Shown one piece after another: positions 6,494 through 7,815 of a DNA stretch of 7,815 nt. Each line of letters starts with the position of its first letter. Position 1 is the stretch's first letter. Under the pieces are notes generated by a model, which worked only from the letters and a program-made list of their open reading frames with translations, did no database searches and was not told the DNA's origin. The position numbers were made by a program, and so were the translations under genes. Origin of the DNA: Bacteroidota bacterium (GTDB lineage: Bacteria; Bacteroidota; Bacteroidia; Bacteroidales; UBA1556). Where the stretch lies: assembly GCA_003648395.1 (NCBI GenBank), contig QMPB01000182.1, positions 1 through 7,815 on the forward strand. The letters are read 5' to 3'.

Positions 6494-7186
6494 ATGAAAT
6501 TCGAGGATAAAGTACTTTATGAAGATAATCACTTACTAATAGTAAATAAAGCTGCTGGTGATATAGTACAAGGAGATAAAACTGGCGATACTCCTCTCAG
6601 TGAATATGGTAAAACGTATTTAAAAGAAAAGTATGATAAGCCAGGTAATGTATATTTAGGTGTAGTACACCGCTTGGATAGACCTACTAGTGGAGCTTTG
6701 ATAATGGCCCGAACTGACAAAGCACTATCAAGGCTTAACAAGATGCTTACCAAGCATGAGATTAAGAAAGTATATTGGGCAATAGTTGAGAAAGCTCCAA
6801 AAGTAGAAGCTTCTGAACTAATTAATTTCATCAAAAAGAACCCAAAGAATAATAAATCATATGTAGTAACAAAAAATACAGAAGGCGCAAAAGAGGCAAT
6901 ATTAAACTATAAACTTATGGCTTCATCAGATAAGTATCACCTATTGGAGGTAATATTGCAAACGGGTCGCCATCATCAAATAAGAACACAATTATCAAAT
7001 ATAGGTTGTATTATTAAAGGAGATTTAAAATACGGCTCAAAACGAAATAATAAAGATGCTTCAATTAGTTTACATGCTCGGCATCTATCTTTTATTCATC
7101 CTGTTAAAAAAAATATTATTGAGATTACTGCTCCAATTCCCAAAGATAAACTCTGGGAGTATTTTGAGCAGAACACTAAAAAATAA
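6494..7186 (+). CDS. RluA-family RNA pseudouridine synthase
   Basis: The enzyme isomerises specific uridines to pseudouridine in rRNA or tRNA. The signature HRLDRPTSG (59-67) contains the catalytic Asp62, and QTGRHHQIRTQL (156-167) is the second conserved motif (usually G-R-T/F-H-Q-I-R). Residues 6-19 (KVLYEDNHLLIVNK) form the usual start of the catalytic domain, and there is no N-terminal S4 RNA-binding domain, so at 230 residues it is a compact member. The target uridine cannot be read from the sequence. It lies between panB (54 bp upstream) and the PHP phosphatase (3 bp downstream), consistent with an operon. Confidence 0.93.
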   Translation: MKFEDKVLYEDNHLLIVNKAAGDIVQGDKTGDTPLSEYGKTYLKEKYDKPGNVYLGVVHRLDRPTSGALIMARTDKALSRLNKMLTKHEIKKVYWAIVEKAPKVEASELINFIKKNPKNNKSYVVTKNTEGAKEAILNYKLMASSDKYHLLEVILQTGRHHQIRTQLSNIGCIIKGDLKYGSKRNNKDASISLHARHLSFIHPVKKNIIEITAPIPKDKLWEYFEQNTKK

Positions 7187-7189
7187 AAT

Positions 7190-7815
7190 ATGGGGATATT
7201 TAATATATTTAAGAAAAGAAATAATGGTTTTCTAGAATCACCTATTGATTTTGGAATCTTGGGTACAGATATACATTCGCACTTAATACCAGGTATTGAC
7301 GATGGTGCAAAAACCATAGAAGATAGTATCTATCTAATTAAGGAAATGAGTAAGCTCGGTTATAAAAAACTTATTACCACTCCACATATAATGAACGACT
7401 ATTATAAAAATACACCCGAAATAATTATGTCGGGTTTGGAGATAGTGCGAAAAGAAATATCCTCTCAAGGTATTGATATGCAAATAGAAGCCGCTGCTGA
7501 ATATATGCTTGATGATGGCTTTGAGAAAAAAATGAAAGAAAGTAAGCTGCTTACTTTTGGCGATAATTATGTTTTAATTGAGATGTCGTATGTAGATGTA
7601 TACCCACGTCTTTCTGAAGTTATATTTGATTTGCAAATGGAAGGTTATAAAGTAGTATTGGCACATCCTGAAAGATATAATTATTGGCATCAAAATTTTA
7701 ATAACTATAAACAACTTACTGATAGAGGTGTGTTTTTACAACTAAATATAAACTCTCTAACAGGGTGGTATAGTCATAGTTCTAAAATAATTGCTAAAAA
7801 ACTAATAGCAAAAAA
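7190..7815 (+). CDS. CpsB/YwqE-type PHP-domain tyrosine phosphatase (3' end outside the window)
   Basis: From ATG 7190, 208 residues are visible before the window ends; family members have about 245-255, so some 40-50 residues are missing. PHP-domain metal-binding motifs are present: DIHSHLIPGIDDG (His29, His31, Asp38), TTPH (His66), AAEY (Glu104) and AHPER (His159). This group comprises the manganese-dependent phosphatases CpsB, CapC and YwqE, which remove phosphate from bacterial tyrosine kinases that control capsule or exopolysaccharide export. In Bacteroidota the partner is usually a Wzc-like kinase, but none is visible here. The start codon is 3 bp after the pseudouridine synthase stop, so translation is probably coupled. 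Confidence 0.9.
   Translation, partial: MGIFNIFKKRNNGFLESPIDFGILGTDIHSHLIPGIDDGAKTIEDSIYLIKEMSKLGYKKLITTPHIMNDYYKNTPEIIMSGLEIVRKEISSQGIDMQIEAAAEYMLDDGFEKKMKESKLLTFGDNYVLIEMSYVDVYPRLSEVIFDLQMEGYKVVLAHPERYNYWHQNFNNYKQLTDRGVFLQLNINSLTGWYSHSSKIIAKKLIAK

Overview
The window looks like the chromosome of a low-GC Bacteroidota bacterium. The evidence is strong A+T bias, starts without a clear Shine-Dalgarno but with A-rich leaders, several boxes matching the Bacteroidota -7 promoter element TAnnTTTG, a lipoprotein signal ending ISSC, and a gene set (short DksA/TraR protein, AGCS symporter, panB, RluA-type synthase, CpsB/YwqE-type PHP phosphatase) usual for this phylum. Family or genus cannot be fixed from the sequence alone.

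Positions 1-1036 are a decayed, mobile-element-marked region. The minus strand at the left edge carries the first 14 codons of what looks like an IS3-type transposase OrfA. It is followed outward by two direct copies of a hairpin-forming repeat and a third hairpin. Next come two gene remnants joined end to end: the N-terminus of a bile-acid:sodium-symporter-like protein with an in-frame TGA (365 to about 555), fused out of frame to the C-terminus of a DUF4143-type ATPase (about 556-774). Neither can make its parent protein. A GC-rich palindrome lies just before the next gene.

Positions 1037-3499 hold a GtrA-family membrane protein (1037-1546) and a secreted PKD + endonuclease/exonuclease/phosphatase lipoprotein (2075-3304). 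They are separated by a 528-bp intergenic region dominated by 18 tandem copies of a 16-bp unit. Related degenerate repeats of about 24 bp follow the stop codons of both genes, and an 11-bp sequence with a perfect 8-bp palindrome recurs upstream of the lipoprotein gene and of the next gene.

Positions 3500-7815 are ordinary housekeeping DNA, all on the plus strand: a DksA/TraR zinc-finger regulator followed 30 bp later by an alanine/glycine:cation symporter with a large internal insertion; then panB (pantothenate/CoA synthesis), an RluA-family pseudouridine synthase, and 3 bp later a CpsB/YwqE-type PHP-domain tyrosine phosphatase that runs off the right edge. The last three genes are probably transcribed together.

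I did not find a convincing undescribed multi-gene system. The best leads are the gene-debris junction, the 16-bp tandem array, the repeats bracketing the lipoprotein gene, the paired hairpins beside the transposase start, and the insertion in the symporter.
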